Of a stretch of DNA of 64,000 nucleotides, positions 41,677-53,898 are shown in pieces. Both the position numbers and the translations under genes were made by a program. The stretch's first letter is position 1. Each line of letters begins with the position of its first letter. The notes beneath the pieces are model-generated. The model was not told the origin of the DNA, made no database searches, and saw only the letters and a list, made by a program, of their open reading frames with translations. Location of the stretch: NCBI GenBank assembly GCA_023055425.1, contig JALGPY010000012.1, positions 10,351,922 through 10,415,921 on the forward strand, written 5' to 3'. This DNA comes from Linanthus parryae. Lineage: Eukaryota; Streptophyta; Magnoliopsida; Ericales; Polemoniaceae.

Positions 41677-41897
41677 TTTTTTTATTCGATGCTTCGGAAA
41701 TTAAAGTACAAACAAGAAACAAACTAAACCAAAGTGAAAGGGAAACAAACAAGACCAGGAAACAAACCTAACCCTACAGAAGGCTAGAAGAAGTTTCCCA
41801 TCCCAAGCATGTCTGCAATGATAAGACCTTTCACGCCATCATGCGCCTCCCCCAAAATGCAAATCTGAAGCTGTTCTTCTATTCCCATGTTGGCCAG
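41677..41897 (-). mobile_element. Small retroposed insert with 16-bp target duplication
   Basis: TGAGTTGAACTTACAT occurs at 41661-41676 and again at 41898-41913, flanking 221 bp. On the minus strand the insert ends in an A run (plus-strand T run at 41677-41683), so it was copied from a polyadenylated RNA. The last coding-like part reads NMGIEEQLQICILGEAH and DGVKGLIIADMLGMGNFF before a stop, followed by a T/G-rich 3' end (TTTGTTTCTTGTTTGTACTT). It could be a 5'-truncated LINE 3' end or a processed gene fragment. I cannot tell which from sequence alone. Confidence 0.75.
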
Positions 41898-42287
41898 TGA
41901 GTTGAACTTACATATACTAAAACAGTTGTAGGCTTTTAATGAAAGTTTTTTCGACTCACTATTATTGATAATTATTCGACAAAAGCATAAGGGAGAAATA
42001 AATAGATATCTAGTACACATCCCAAGTCCAAATTTTATTTAATTTTCTTTTGGAATATGATAATTAAGTTTAAAAATTGACCATACTTATTGTATTTTTA
42101 CTAATAACAGATGAGGCATAGATTATTTTATGTCTTTCAAATATCTAGATGTTTTTCAGAAAATTTATGACTATGTGTGTATTTGAAGAGAAATTGCATT
42201 ATGTTTTTTTTATAATGAAAAAATATCAACTTACTTAATAAAATGATAAAACCAAAAGATAGCTAAAAAGATCACAAAATAGAAAAT

Positions 42288-42362
42288 GGGTGCAAGGTCG
42301 GTGGTAGAGCATTTGAAGCCCAATGCATAATGTCCATGGGGTCGAACCCGACTCGCCGTAGG
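42288..42362 (+). other. tRNA-like box, unit 1
   Basis: GGTCGGTGGTAGAGCATTTG resembles a tRNA D-arm (pol III A box), and GGGGTCGAACCCG resembles a T-arm (B box), spaced as in a tRNA. The acceptor stem does not pair, so it is a tRNA-derived relic or SINE-like head rather than a tRNA gene. Confidence 0.55.
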
Positions 42363-43452
42363 ATATGATATATTTCTAAAAAAATATCAGAAAATATGGT
42401 AACATAGTATACCGTAATTGCCTTTGTATGCACACTATTTATGATAATATTATTAAAACAATACTATTACAATTAAGGAATTAATTTCAGTCACTAATCT
42501 ATATTTATGTATATCTATATCATTTTTTATATCTACACACACATTGATTTAAATTTTAAATTTCTATAAAAAAAGTAAAATTTCATTATAAAGCAACAAC
42601 ATTAGTCTTTTAGCATCCTAACATATGTAATTTCTAGTACATATATTGACAATATTTCTCCAATAACATCGCATAGTGTCTATGGGAAACATATTCTCTT
42701 TGCATGAGAAACTTCAAAACTAGTACAATGCGAGTACCCTTTATAGCAAAATTATCTAAAATATTTTAGCCAAAAGCAAGGAAGGATGATAAAATATTAA
42801 GTCCACAATATGATAAAATGTGTGCAAAGAAATATGTACAAATGCGATCTACAAAATGAAACAAAAGAAAAAATAAAGTGTTGTTCCAGTTACAGTATTA
42901 GATAATGATTGCCTTTTCACTCAAAAGTCTAATTGGGCCTCCTCTAATCCGTTCAACAATTTGATGGACAGTTTGATGCAGTAATATAGTTGATCCACAC
43001 AACAAAAAAATAAATTGCAGTGCTACATAATAAATAACTATTTTCCCTATTCTTTACTAAAAGAGTTGTAGACTTGATGAAAGTTTTCCTACTCACTATT
43101 ATTAATGATTATTATAAGGCAAAAGCATAAGAGAGAAATAAATAGATATCTAGCACACATCCCAAGTCCAAATTTTATATAATTTTCTTTTGAGAACATG
43201 ACTAATTTTCTTTTGAGAACATGATAATTAAATTAAAAATTGACCATACCTATTGTATTTTTACAAATAACAGATAAGGCATAAATTATTTTATGTCTTT
43301 CAAATATCTAGATTTTTTTTTAGAAAATTTATGACTATGTGTATATTAAAGACACATTGCATTATGTTTTTATTATAATGCAAAAAAAAATCAACTTACT
43401 TAATAAAAATGATAAAAACCAAAAGAGAGCTAAAAGATCACAAAATAGCAAA

Positions 43453-43530
43453 TGGGTGCAAGGTCCGCGGTAGAGCATTTAAAGCCCCATGCATGATGTC
43501 CCGGGATTCGAACCCGGCTAGCCATAGAAT
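43453..43530 (+). other. tRNA-like box, unit 2
   Basis: The same element with GGTCCGCGGTAGAGCATTTAA and CCGGGATTCGAACCCGG. Its T-arm can form a perfect stem (CCGGG...CCCGG). Confidence 0.6.
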
Positions 43531-44583
43531 GTGATATATTTCTAAGAAAATATCACAAAATATGGTAACATCGTATACCGGAATTGCCTTTGTCTGCACA
43601 CTATTTATGATAATATTATTAAAAACTACTTATTACAATACTATTACAATTAAGGAACTGATTTCAATCTCTAATCTATATTTATGTATATTTATATCTT
43701 TTTTTAATCAGACACACGCACATTGATTTAAATTTTATTATTCTCTAAAAAAAAGTAAAATTTTATTATAAAGCAACAACATTAGCCTTTTAGCATCCTA
43801 ACATACGTAATTTCTAGTACATACAGTGACTCTATTTCTTCAATAACACCGCATAGTGTCTAAAAATGCAACAAACATATTCTCTTTACATGATTACATT
43901 TTAGATTAGTCAATGCAAGTACCTTTTATAGCAAAAATGTCTAAAATATTTTAGCCAGAAAAAGAATGATGATAAAATATCAAGTCCACAGTATGATAAA
44001 AAAAAAAAGTGTGCTAAGATATATGTACAAATGCGATCTACAAAATGAAAATAAAACAGGCAAAATAAAGCGTTGATCCAGTTTTAGTATTAGACCATTT
44101 TCACTCAAAAGCCTAATCTGGCCTCCTCTAATCCGTTCAACGATTTGATGGGCCGTTTGATGCAGTAGTATAGTTGATCTAGTTATTCGCTAAAAAAATT
44201 GCTGTGACACAAAACAAATAACTCTTAGCCCAATTCTATACTAAAACAGTCGTACACTTTTAATAAATTGATGGTTATTAGACAAAAGCAGATAAGAGCA
44301 TTAAATAGATATCTAGTACACTTCCCAAGTCCTAATTTTATTTAATTTTCTTTTGAGTAAATGATAATTGAATTAAAAATTTGTGCATACGTAAAATTGT
44401 ATTTTTACTAATAACATATAAGGCATAGCTTATTTTATGTCTTTCAAATATGTAGATTTTTTTTAGAACAATTACGACTCTAAAGACACATTGCATTATG
44501 TTTTTATTATAATGCAAAAAAATCAACTTACATAATGAAAATGATAAAACCAACAAAGAGCTAAAAGATCACAAAATAGCAAA

Positions 44584-44660
44584 TGGGTGCAAGGTCAGTG
44601 GTAGAGCATTTGAAGCCTCATGCATGATGTCTCGGGTTCGAATCCGGCTAGGCTTAGGAT
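44584..44660 (+). other. tRNA-like box, unit 3
   Basis: GGTCAGTGGTAGAGCATTTG and TCGGGTTCGAATCCGGCTAG give the best match to the A and B box consensus among the four copies (GGTTCGAATCC). Confidence 0.6.
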
Positions 44661-46152
44661 ATGTTATATTTCTAATAAAATATATCACAAAATATGGTAA
44701 CATAGTATGCCGTAATTGCCTTTGCCTGCACACTATTTATGATAATATTATTAAACAATATTTATTACAATACTATTAAAATTAATGAATTAATTTCAGT
44801 CACTAATCTATATATATGTACATCTATATATATTTTATATCTACACACACATTGATTTAAATTTTATTATTCTCTAAAAAAACTAATATTTCATTATAAA
44901 GCAACAATATTAGCCTTTTAGCATCTTAACATACATAACTTTTAGGACATATATTGACTCTATTTCTCCAACATCGCATAATGTCTACAAATGCAACAAA
45001 CATATTCTCTTTGCATGAGAAAATTTAAAATTAGTCAATGCAAGTACTCTTTATAGCAAAAATATCTAAATTATGTTAGCCAAAAAAATAGGGATGATAA
45101 AATATCAAGTCCACAATATGATAAAAAGTGTGCAAAGAACACTACAAAAAACAGGAGATGTAGCAGCGGTTTTACTGCCCGCGGTTGTTAAAAACTGTTG
45201 GTATAGAGCTCATACACCAGCACTTTTCTACCCGCAGTTGTGACCGCAGCTAAACGTAGTGCATTGCCCACGGTTCCTAAAAACCGCGGGTAAAGAAAAA
45301 AATATACCAGCAGCTTGTTCTCGGCCGCTGCAATAAGCGATGCCAATGCCAACGGTTTCTCAACCTATTGGTAAATGTAAGAGTAACTGTGGCTAAAGTA
45401 ACATAAGCACCCGCAAATCCTTAAGTCGCTGGTTACGTGTAACCGGCATTTTTCGGACATGTTAATATGATTTTGAACCTTAAAGTATCATATGCTCAGC
45501 ATGGTGTTCGTCTTCGATCTGCAACAAGTATTTGGCACATATTTTTTCTATCCGCAAGAAGTATTTGGCATAGTTTTCTCTACCTAAAGGAAAATTAGAT
45601 TTTGCAAAATTATATAAAGATGGAGAAACATTTTCCCTGTAGTCTTGAATATCCAAATCGTGACAGATTGAGTTTCTGCATTGCAAACTGGTGACAGTTG
45701 CAATTTTGTTTTTAAAGGGTTCATCCACGGGTCACATTTTCTGAATTCTGATATTGCAAATTATCAATATCCAAATACTGTAAACGCATAATAGAACAAT
45801 GCTTATGCCTCAAATGCCGCCAAGATAAAGTACAAAAAACCAACTTCCAAAAGCATAGAAACAAGGGTCAAGAAGCACTTCTGAGGTTCTAACCATTCCA
45901 TAACAGAATATTAACTGCAATAAAAACATTCCAAAACTTGTTTTCGAACTAGAAGAATATAATTACACCATATTTAGTACATGATCGCTGTCAAAAACGC
46001 GCAACGAACTTTCGCTTCTGAGCTACGGACTTTTCAACTTTCCATAAGGGAAACCTGTAACTGCTGTGTGAAATAGGTGTCAAATACAAATGATAAATCT
46101 AGAAGTGCATCTCCTAAACAACACTTTACATATAACTCATGCTATCAGCAGT

Positions 46153-46876
46153 TTAGCCTTCTGTTTCATCCACCTCCCTCCGGATATAGTAGTAAAGCAG
46201 AGCCAAGAGTATCAAGACATCAGTAAAAATGAGGCCCAGGGCGTCAAAAACAAATCTTGGCGTAAATAATCCCCATACCTGCAAAGACAATAGAAGTGGT
46301 TCACAACATTCTAATTCCATGTGCAAAGAGTTAAGACTATGGGGTTGGATAAGTACCATCAGATGACGCCGGTGAATTGTGACACACATCAAGGTCACCG
46401 TGGCTGTGGTGGCTGCAATGAGCCCGTAGATTAAGTACGCCTATGGGAGAAGAAAAATCAACGGCTTTAGATTAGGTTTTACGTCTAGGTTCAAGTATTA
46501 GTGAGCTACAGAAATTGCCTGTCTTTATCGACTTACTTGACATAACTGAATGAAGAACAACCGCTTTCTCGGGACCTCTTTACCAGGTGGGAGTTGTTTA
46601 ACAAGAAATGGAAGTCCAAATATAGGAAGAATGTGAGAGAAGCCAAATGTATCGATAGTAAGAAGAATAGCCTGGGGAATGAGTATGAATTCTTCAAACC
46701 TGAAATCCAGGACAGCTTTAATGAAAGTCTATTCTAACATAACTAGACATCTGAACCTTCCAAGGTGATATTTTTTTTCCTTTTTCTGAAACCAACGTGC
46801 CTATAATATATCAATCGCCAAGAGAAACACTAACCCGACAAAAGCAGCAGCATAACGGATGCCATCAAATGCACAC
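46153..46876 (-). pseudogene. PIGO: Captured C-terminal exons of a PIG-O-like GPI ethanolamine phosphate transferase
   Basis: Four minus-strand exons join in frame with GT-AG introns: 46876-46835, 46699-46537, 46440-46357 and 46278-46153. They encode about 140 residues ending at TAA 46155. Motifs are IRYAAAFVGF, TIDTFGFSHILPIFGLPFL, then IHRRHLMVWGLFTPRFVFDA, followed by a hydrophobic segment LGLIFTDVLILLALLYYYI. The RRHLMVW..F.P.F.F.A.G pattern is the C-terminus of PIG-O, the ER membrane enzyme that adds ethanolamine phosphate to the third mannose of GPI anchors. The catalytic N-terminal domain is absent. The exons keep an open frame, so capture may be fairly recent or selected. The fragment has introns, so it came from DNA, not RNA. 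Confidence 0.85.
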
Positions 46877-47880
46877 CTGAACAAATGTAATCATCAGTAT
46901 AACATAGAAAGCAATAAGTTACATGTAGTGGAAAAGATCCTAAATTATTTATCAACTAGGGAATGACCCGTGCCCTAAGGGCACTACCAAATTTAAACAG
47001 CCATTTCGTCAGGTCGAGTAAAAAAATCGACATGATTTGTCATTTTTTATTCGATTTGGATATTAAAATTTGTTGAACCTATATGCAACAACATAACAAA
47101 AGCAATATAGACATCTCATAAAGCATGATGGTACTAACTTCGTTATTCTCTATATTATAGTTAGAAATACATTCTCTGTGAACACATTTGATAAAAATGG
47201 ACACGTAAGCCACCAAAAGAGGGAAAAAATATGCCAATTAAAAGCGTGCTATGCAGCTTGAGCTTCACGTCTCATATTGTAGTGTCAATTTTCATTGAGA
47301 AAGCTTTTCGTATCCCTGCATATGTACTTGGTGAAGAATATACAACAACCTGAAAAAGATAAACGGATTGTTAGATGAAAATTATAAATTCTCACATTGT
47401 TACGCCCAGACGACACAATGAAATTATTTTTAACTGAATAAACTCAACTATCACGTCATTCCGACGTAACTATGTACAATGTACGGGTACTAATTGTCGG
47501 GAAAAAAATTTATGAAAGTAAATATATGTAGATTGCTCACAGTAAACTTACCTCATCATTACTACTTATATTTTCCATGAATCTCTAGTCTAAGTGCCTG
47601 GAAATGTAGAATGAGTAAAGAAGTAAAGATGAAGTAAGTTGACCAATCCAATGGTGATGGACAAAGGAAAGGAAGCTAGACAAAGCGAGAAAGACACACA
47701 GAAGCGAGAGAGATAGACACACACAATGAGGAGACGAAGCAAGATAGGGACACAATGAGAGTCTGAGGTACTTGAGGTCAAGAGTAATGAACGGCGACCA
47801 TCGATTTGAAATACACGATTTGTTTTCTACGCAACTAATTAAGAGTTGATCTAAGGGCTCATATTAGATTTTATCAAATC
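46877..47880. other. CACTA interior without recognised genes
   Basis: It probably includes an upstream intron of the captured gene. CTAGGGAATGACCCGTGCCC near 46958 looks like the edge of a small insertion, but no partner end was found. A purine-rich stretch with GAGAGATAGACACACACA lies near 47700. No reliable exon seen. Confidence 0.4.
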
Positions 47881-48668
47881 CGCTGGTACAGATATAGCCT
47901 GCTACAGCGGTCAAGAAAACCGCGGGCAAGACTTCTAGCGACGCCTACATGCCAACAGTTGTCATTTTTTTGCCAGCGGTTTTGGAAACCGCTGGAGAAA
48001 CTTTTACCCACGGTTTTTGAAGCCTATACCAGCGGTTCCGGCCGCTGGTATATCCTTCATTTCTTGTAGTGGAAATATGTACAAATGCGATCTACAAAAT
48101 AAAAAGAAAACAAAAGGAAAAATAAAGTGTTGATCCAGTTTTAGTATTAGATGATGATTGCCTTTTTACTCAAAAGTCTAATTGGGACTCCTCTAATCCG
48201 TTCATCAATTTGATGGGCCCTTTGATGCAGTAATATAGTTGATACAGAAAAAAAAAATATTAGTGCTACATAACAAATAACTCTGCCATATTCTATACTA
48301 AAACAGTCGTAGACATTTAATGAAAGTTTTTCCTACTCACTATTATTGATGATTATTTGACAAAATCAGTGGAGAGAAATAAATAGATATGTAGTACACA
48401 TCCCAAGTCCAAATTTTATTCAATTTCTTTTGAGAAAATGATCATGAAATTAAAAATTGACTGTATGCGAAATTCTATTTTTACTAATAACATATAAGGC
48501 ATAGCTTATTTTATGTCTTCCAAATAACTAGATTTCTTTTAGAAAATTTATGATTATGTGTGTATTTAAAGACACATTGCATTATGCTTTTATTATAATT
48601 CAAAAAAAATAACTTACTTTATAAAAATGATAAAAACCAAAAGAGAGCTAAAAGATACAAAATAGCAA

Positions 48669-48745
48669 ATAGGTGCAAGGTCGGTGGTAGAGCATTTGAA
48701 GCCCCATGCATGATGTCCCCGGGTTCGCAACCGGCTAGCCGTAGG
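48669..48745 (+). other. tRNA-like box, unit 4
   Basis: GGTCGGTGGTAGAGCATTTG with CCCGGGTTCGCAACCGG. One base in the T-loop is changed (TTCGCAACC for TTCGAACCC). Confidence 0.55.
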
Positions 48746-49284
48746 ATTTGATGTATTTCTAAAAAAAATCACAAAATATGGTAACATAGTATAAGGTAAT
48801 TTTCTTTTGTCTGCACACTAATTATGATAATATTATTAAAAATATTTTGTTAAAATACTATTACAATTAAGGAATTAATTTCCATCACTAGTTTATATTT
48901 ATGTATATCTACATCTTTTTTTATATCTACACACACATTGAGTTATATTTTATTACTCTAAAAAAAGTAAAATTTAAAATTTCATTATAAAGCAACAACA
49001 TTAACCTTTTAGCATCCTAACATACTTAATTTGTAGTACATATATTGACTCTATTTCTTCAATAACATAGCATAGTGTCTACAAATGCAACAAACATATT
49101 CTATTTGTATGAGAAATTTAAAATTAGTCAATCCAAGTACCATTTATAGCAAAAATATCTAAAATATTTTAGCCAAAAAAAGAAGAATGATAAAATATCA
49201 AGTCCACGGTATGATAAAAAGTGTGCAAAGAATATGTACGAATACGATCTACAAAATAAAAATAAAACAAAGGGCAAAATAAAG

Positions 49285-51890
49285 TGTTCAAAGATATTTG
49301 GCATAATTTACCCTACTCGTGGACAAATGCAACAACAGTATTGTGCACAATCACTCGATGGTATACGACTCATATCATAATAGCTCTAGCATCGAATCCG
49401 GGTTGAACTAGGTGAACTGAGATATGAATACCGATATGTGGGATAATAATACCATATACTCCCATCCATTCTTGTAAGCCACAAAGAAGGATAAGATATG
49501 AGAATTTTAAAACATAATTCATAAGTAAGTATATAGAGAGTGAAAAAATACAACAACGTCAGTGATTTAAATTCTTTCAAGAATTTCAATCTTCTAGTTC
49601 ATCACATTCATTCACTAACAAAAAGCATTTAGGCCTAAGATGGCTTTCTTCTTTTGATTTGTTTTGCTATTTCTGCTTAAATTAAAGGACAAACTAGTTC
49701 AATTGACCGTTTGAGTGATCTCACGATTAAAAGAGTATGAGTATGAATGTCTGACAAAGATCAAGATATCTACTGGTTCATTAGGGAACGTGCCGTTAAC
49801 GAACTACGTACTTGAAACACTACCGCTATTGTTCTTGCCAAACGAGCATAACTACTTTATTGATGTCTCTAATAAAGCTCTATGACTAAAACTATACAAG
49901 CTGATGTCTCTAACCTACGCAAGTTGTAATCACGAATTGCAATATAATTATCAACTCACGTTCTAGCTAACTAAGCCGATGTCTCTAAATTAGATTTCAC
50001 TAGTGTTTGATTCAAGTTCCGGATAATCACCACTGATTTCTCTAGCAACAAATATCTAAGATCTTCCTAATGAGATGTCATACGCTAGAAAGATAGACTA
50101 AGAGCATAAATCAAACATAAACAAGAACGAGAGCATCCAATTAAGCTTAAAAAGTGTGAATCAAGTTCATAATAGGCCAAACACGACTCGAGCCCTAGCT
50201 ACCTCTAGATATCCTGATAAAAAAGTTCTTAGCTACTACGCGACCTGATAAAAAAAAGTCTATAATGATCATGCAAGAAAACAAGAGAATAATAGAGAAG
50301 AGAGCAATTGAATGATCTCCAATCTCCAAGCAATCCCCAAGCTCCCAAAACGAGGTACAGTAGTGTCTCCCCCTAGAAAATACGCCTAAGACTCTTAAAT
50401 ATGTTTCCAAAACAATTGGAATACGTTTAGACAAATTACAATAAGTTCCCATAATAATCTGCCACCTCTAACATTCTCTTCGTACGAAGACATCGAGTCT
50501 TCGTGCGAACATTCCTCCTCTTCGTACGAACAACCTTAGTACTTTGCGCCAGAGAGCAATTCTGCGAAGACTGAAACCTTCCCAGCCAAAATTTCTTCTA
50601 AGTTTCTGTCTGCGTACGAAGAGTGACAAAACTTGTGCAAAGACTCTTCTCACTTCATGCCAGAGAACCCTTCTGCAAAGACAACCTGCCCTTTCCTATA
50701 TTTTGGCTAAGTATCCCTCTTCGTGTGAAGAGTTTGGGTCTTCGTGCGAAGACATTTAGCAATTGCACTTTTGGCTTCTTTTGTTGGGTTCCTCTTTTCC
50801 GAAGTTCGTTCCAAGCTCCTCGCATGATCCTCAAGCTGAATTTTCCTTTCATAGACAACACGAAACAACAACCCGCGATCATATCACAATAAATGCAAAA
50901 AATACTCATGGAACGCCCCGATGCGACGATGATATCACAATAACTCAATATCAACAATTAACGCACAATTTGACTCAACCCGACGCGAAATTCTCCATGA
51001 TAACATACAAAATGATAGAAACGCAAGTATAAAGATAACTCCAAAACCGGAGTTATCAACTACCCCCCCCCCACACTACATTTTGCGTGTCACGAGAAAA
51101 TTATCAAGCCAAACTCCATCTCTCCCAATTCAATCTCTCTTGCTCAAACTTACATACTCAACCAACGCCACCTTCCACATTGCATACATCTATGAGTCGA
51201 GGATTTCAATTACCACCCAAATTGCATACTAACACATTTTACTAGCCGACACGACTCAATTATACACAATGCAACTACATGAATGTACAATGCAATATAT
51301 ACAATGCACGTATTGAAATAACAATTTTTTTTCTTCTTTTGGCGAGATTGGCAATCTCAATAACACAAACTGGTACTTATGGAGTGATGAAAAAAATAGG
51401 CAAGAGGCGTGAATCGCAACTAAATTCGAAAATGAGAATTCCCCATAGTTAGTATAGAAAGCTTGACTTTACTATTAAGAACAACCTACCTCTTCGTGTG
51501 CGCCGACCAAAATAAGAGGCTAACCAAGACTAAGCCACATTCATAGTCCGAGCTCCTAGTCATCTAACGTTCCAAATATGGTGAAGCATAAGGACACAAG
51601 GGATAAATGTGAATTAATCGATCCTAAAGGGTCACATAGTCTCACCAATCCCCATATCTCACACACCCTCACCGTGATTATAGGAACCCTCAACCCGAAT
51701 CAAATTGACTCTAGCCCTCAATCCCCTCACACTCGGTACCATGTCAATCCCATGGCCAATGTGGCGAAATGTGCACGAAATTTAGTCTTTATCTTCAAAC
51801 GGAACAAAAAGCTTTACCTCTCATTTTCCAAGAAGCACAAATTCATTTATTCTTCTCTTTTTTTCTCAATATTTTTTTTCCTTTTTTTTT

Positions 51891-51925
<35 letters not shown>

Positions 51926-52470
51926 TTCAATAAAACCTCAACATAATCGAATCATACGAGTGCTGCTCCTTCAAAAATCAAGCAATGCTAAATGTAAGGG
52001 GGAGGTAAGAGACGATCCAATGAATAAGTATTACGAAACATATTAGTCTCCCCCTAACTCAATGAAGTACATCATGCCACGAAGCCAAGTCCAAGTCAAA
52101 ACGCGTGTGTGGTGGAGCATCAAATTCACAATCTCTATGTCAGAAGTCAAATGTCGAAACCCCACACTAGAATGTAATCCAACCGAAACTCCTACAGCGA
52201 AATGACGGAAATTCTATACCTAGCACGATCCACCAATTAAGTACAACCAACAATTTTCGTGCGCATTAGACGTCACACACTCATGGCTCTTCACTACTTG
52301 TGCCCATGGTGTAATGAATGGGATACCGCCACACCGGAGTGCGTAAGCCAACTCACTCACCCTCGCATCCCCTCATAAATATCAAATTAACCATATGCGA
52401 TATGTAGAACTCACACAAATATGAAACGAAGTACTCCCTCAACGAACCCCCCTCAACTGCTACTCCTTCT
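49285..52470. other. Unclassified repeat-like DNA
   Basis: No gene is supported. On the minus strand, 51045-50160 reads like LTR or leader sequence of a gypsy-type element (GGAGCTTGGGGATTGCTTGG, CTTAGGCGTATTTTCTAGGG), but I cannot place LTR ends. It includes a cluster of TTCGTACGAAG-type palindromes (50475-50760), the inverted pair around AACTCCAAAACCGGAGTT (51031-51048), a C run at 51063-51072 and an (AT)n run at 51893-51922. The rest is AT-rich without structure that I recognise. Confidence 0.5.
51893..51922. repeat. (AT)n microsatellite
   Basis: A run of about 15 AT dinucleotides, preceded by a T-rich stretch. Confidence 0.95.
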
Positions 52471-52773
52471 TGACGCTCTACAAAGGTGATCCATTTATTA
52501 GTTTATTAGTTATTTGATTTATTTAGTTATGTTATTTGGTTATTTAATGATCTGGGATTGGCCTGAAGGAGTCTAGAGTTGTGCGGGTTGGGTCATTTAT
52601 CTATTTAAGTGTTGCACTCTCTCATTATTATAAAAGCAATAAGATATAAATTCTCTCAACCCTAGTCTCTTTTCCCCCTATTACTCTATCTATGTCTCAA
52701 TTTCTTCTCCTCGTCTATCAATTTCGTAATATCTCGATACTTTCATGTATCAATTGGTGATTTCATTGAGAGC

Positions 52774-53307
52774 ATGGCGGACGCGGGTAATATCCCTCGC
52801 GCTGTTCTCGAACTCAGTGAAGAAGACACTGACGAACTCAACAGACTCGTCGACAAGCTCGATGATATGCAGAAGTGTTGGGCAGAAGAAGACGCTGCCC
52901 GAGCCGCGCGCATAGAAAATGTACAATCCGCGCATATGGAAGCAGACGCCGCGCTACGAACATCCTTCACAAACTTCGCCGATTTATCGGCGCGATGGGT
53001 GGAACAAGAGAAACAACAAAAACAACCGCCACAAGATGAAGACTAGATTCAACCATCGCAGTCGTCGCAAGAGCAACAACAGCTTCAGCAAGAACAAACC
53101 CAGCAGATTGGGGCTGTCTATCCGGTGCTTCCACATCCACTGCAATCGCAGCCAAAGCCATTGATTCCGGTGAACCACCCATATCCTCCGCTCCCGACAC
53201 CGTCTGGACAAGCCCTGAACTCAGACCACCCCAACTTGCCTCCAATCGCCTCCAAGCAACCACCTCCATCGCTATTCACGCCGACGGGACCGCCAAAGGC
53301 CACCTAA
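52774..53307 (+). pseudogene. Gag N-terminal fragment of element D
   Basis: ATG 52774 (MADAGNIPRAVLELSEEDTDELN) follows about 20 bases after the LTR end and the segment TTGGTGATTTCATTGAGAGC, a common pre-gag sequence in plant gypsy elements. The first 90 residues are acidic and helical (LVDKLDDMQKCWAEEDAARAARI). A TAG at 53044 interrupts it, then a Gln/Pro-rich tract (QSSQEQQQLQQEQTQQ, then proline-rich) runs to 53307. No capsid core or zinc knuckle is present. Confidence 0.65.
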
Positions 53308-53898
53308 TCGCTGCCTCGACCACGGGAGCTCCACAAACCCAGGCCATAACCCCTCTCGAGCACCGGCCGACCACCAACCACCTCAGCTACCACCAAACTA
53401 GCAAACAGATCCCATATCATACTTCGTCGTCGTCCCTTGTGCCCTCGCGACCAGAAACATTTGCAAGTTTGCTCAGATTCGCTAACGAGATGAATACGGC
53501 TCATCGTCGGCTCGATTTAACCGAACTTTTGCACACGGCTTGGTTCCGGATCGGTTCAGCCGTCAACTCCAACTCGGCTCGGCTTGAGCCAACTTTTTCT
53601 TTTTGGCTCGGCTTACGGTCGGCTCAGTTCAAGCCGCCGGCTCCAATTTGACTCCAAGTGAGCCACAAACTAATTTTTGGCTCATTTTTTTAGCCGAATG
53701 CTACATTATTTTGAGCTGCGGGTTGTGCTTTGAGTTTTTTCTCCCTCGCGAGTTCGATTTCGGCAACAATTTTTTTGGATTTGACCTCCAAAGTGGTGTT
53801 CTCAAGTTTTTTCGCCGTCAATTTGATCCGAGCAAGAATATTGACAAATTTTTCAACATCCACCTTGAGGGCAAGGTGGTTTTTAAGGGTGGGAGAGT
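53308..53898 (+). other. Element D residual internal region
   Basis: Short broken frames only. A GGCTCGGCT-type simple repeat lies near 53500-53640. Toward the 3' end the sequence resembles the last codons of gypsy pol (NIHLEGKVVFKGGRVDTG) before the purine tract. The reverse-strand open stretch here is not supported. Confidence 0.5.

Larger units (their letters stand above)
45140..48071 (-). mobile_element. Non-autonomous CACTA transposon carrying a host-gene fragment
   Basis: It starts CACTACAAAAAA and ends TTTCTTGTAGTG, the CACTA terminal signature. It is flanked by the 3-bp duplication GAA (45137-45139 and 48072-48074). Without it the flanks rejoin as in unit 1 (CAAAGAA|ATATGTAC). Subterminal regions (45160-45440 and 47880-48060) hold many direct and inverted copies of ACCAGCGG and CCGCGGTT motifs, which transposase would bind. 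There is no transposase ORF. The interior has four minus-strand exons of a PIG-O-like gene. Strand follows the captured gene. Confidence 0.95.
41914..49284. repeat. Tandem array of four units of about 1.15 kb
   Basis: Unit starts (ACTAAAACAGT[TC]GTAG or close variants) fall near 41917, 43060, 44243 and 48293. Spacing is about 1.13-1.17 kb once the CACTA insert in unit 3 is removed. Every unit repeats the same order: GAGAAATAAATAGATATCTAG, CACATCCCAAGTCC, a tRNA-like box, ATTGATTTAAATTTTA, AAAGCAACAACATTAG and ATGTACAAATGCGATCTACAAAAT. The fourth unit stops early near 49284. AT-rich and without ORFs. Units differ by substitutions and small indels, so the array is old. Confidence 0.88.

Noticed and set aside
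45480..45728. Minus-strand ORF of 82 codons left of the PIG-O exons
   Set aside because: It lies after the natural stop, shows no motif, and is more likely 3' untranslated or CACTA filler.
46955..47110. Possible MITE or Helitron edge (ACTAGGGAATGACCCGTGCCC)
   Set aside because: No matching opposite end or target duplication could be found.
42288..48745. Functional tRNA genes in the tandem array
   Set aside because: A and B boxes are recognisable, but acceptor stems do not pair, anticodon stems are unclear and copies differ at key positions.
52743..53303. Minus-strand ORFs opposite the element D Gag region
   Set aside because: GC-rich antisense frames without motifs. The plus strand has the LTR, start and Gag context.
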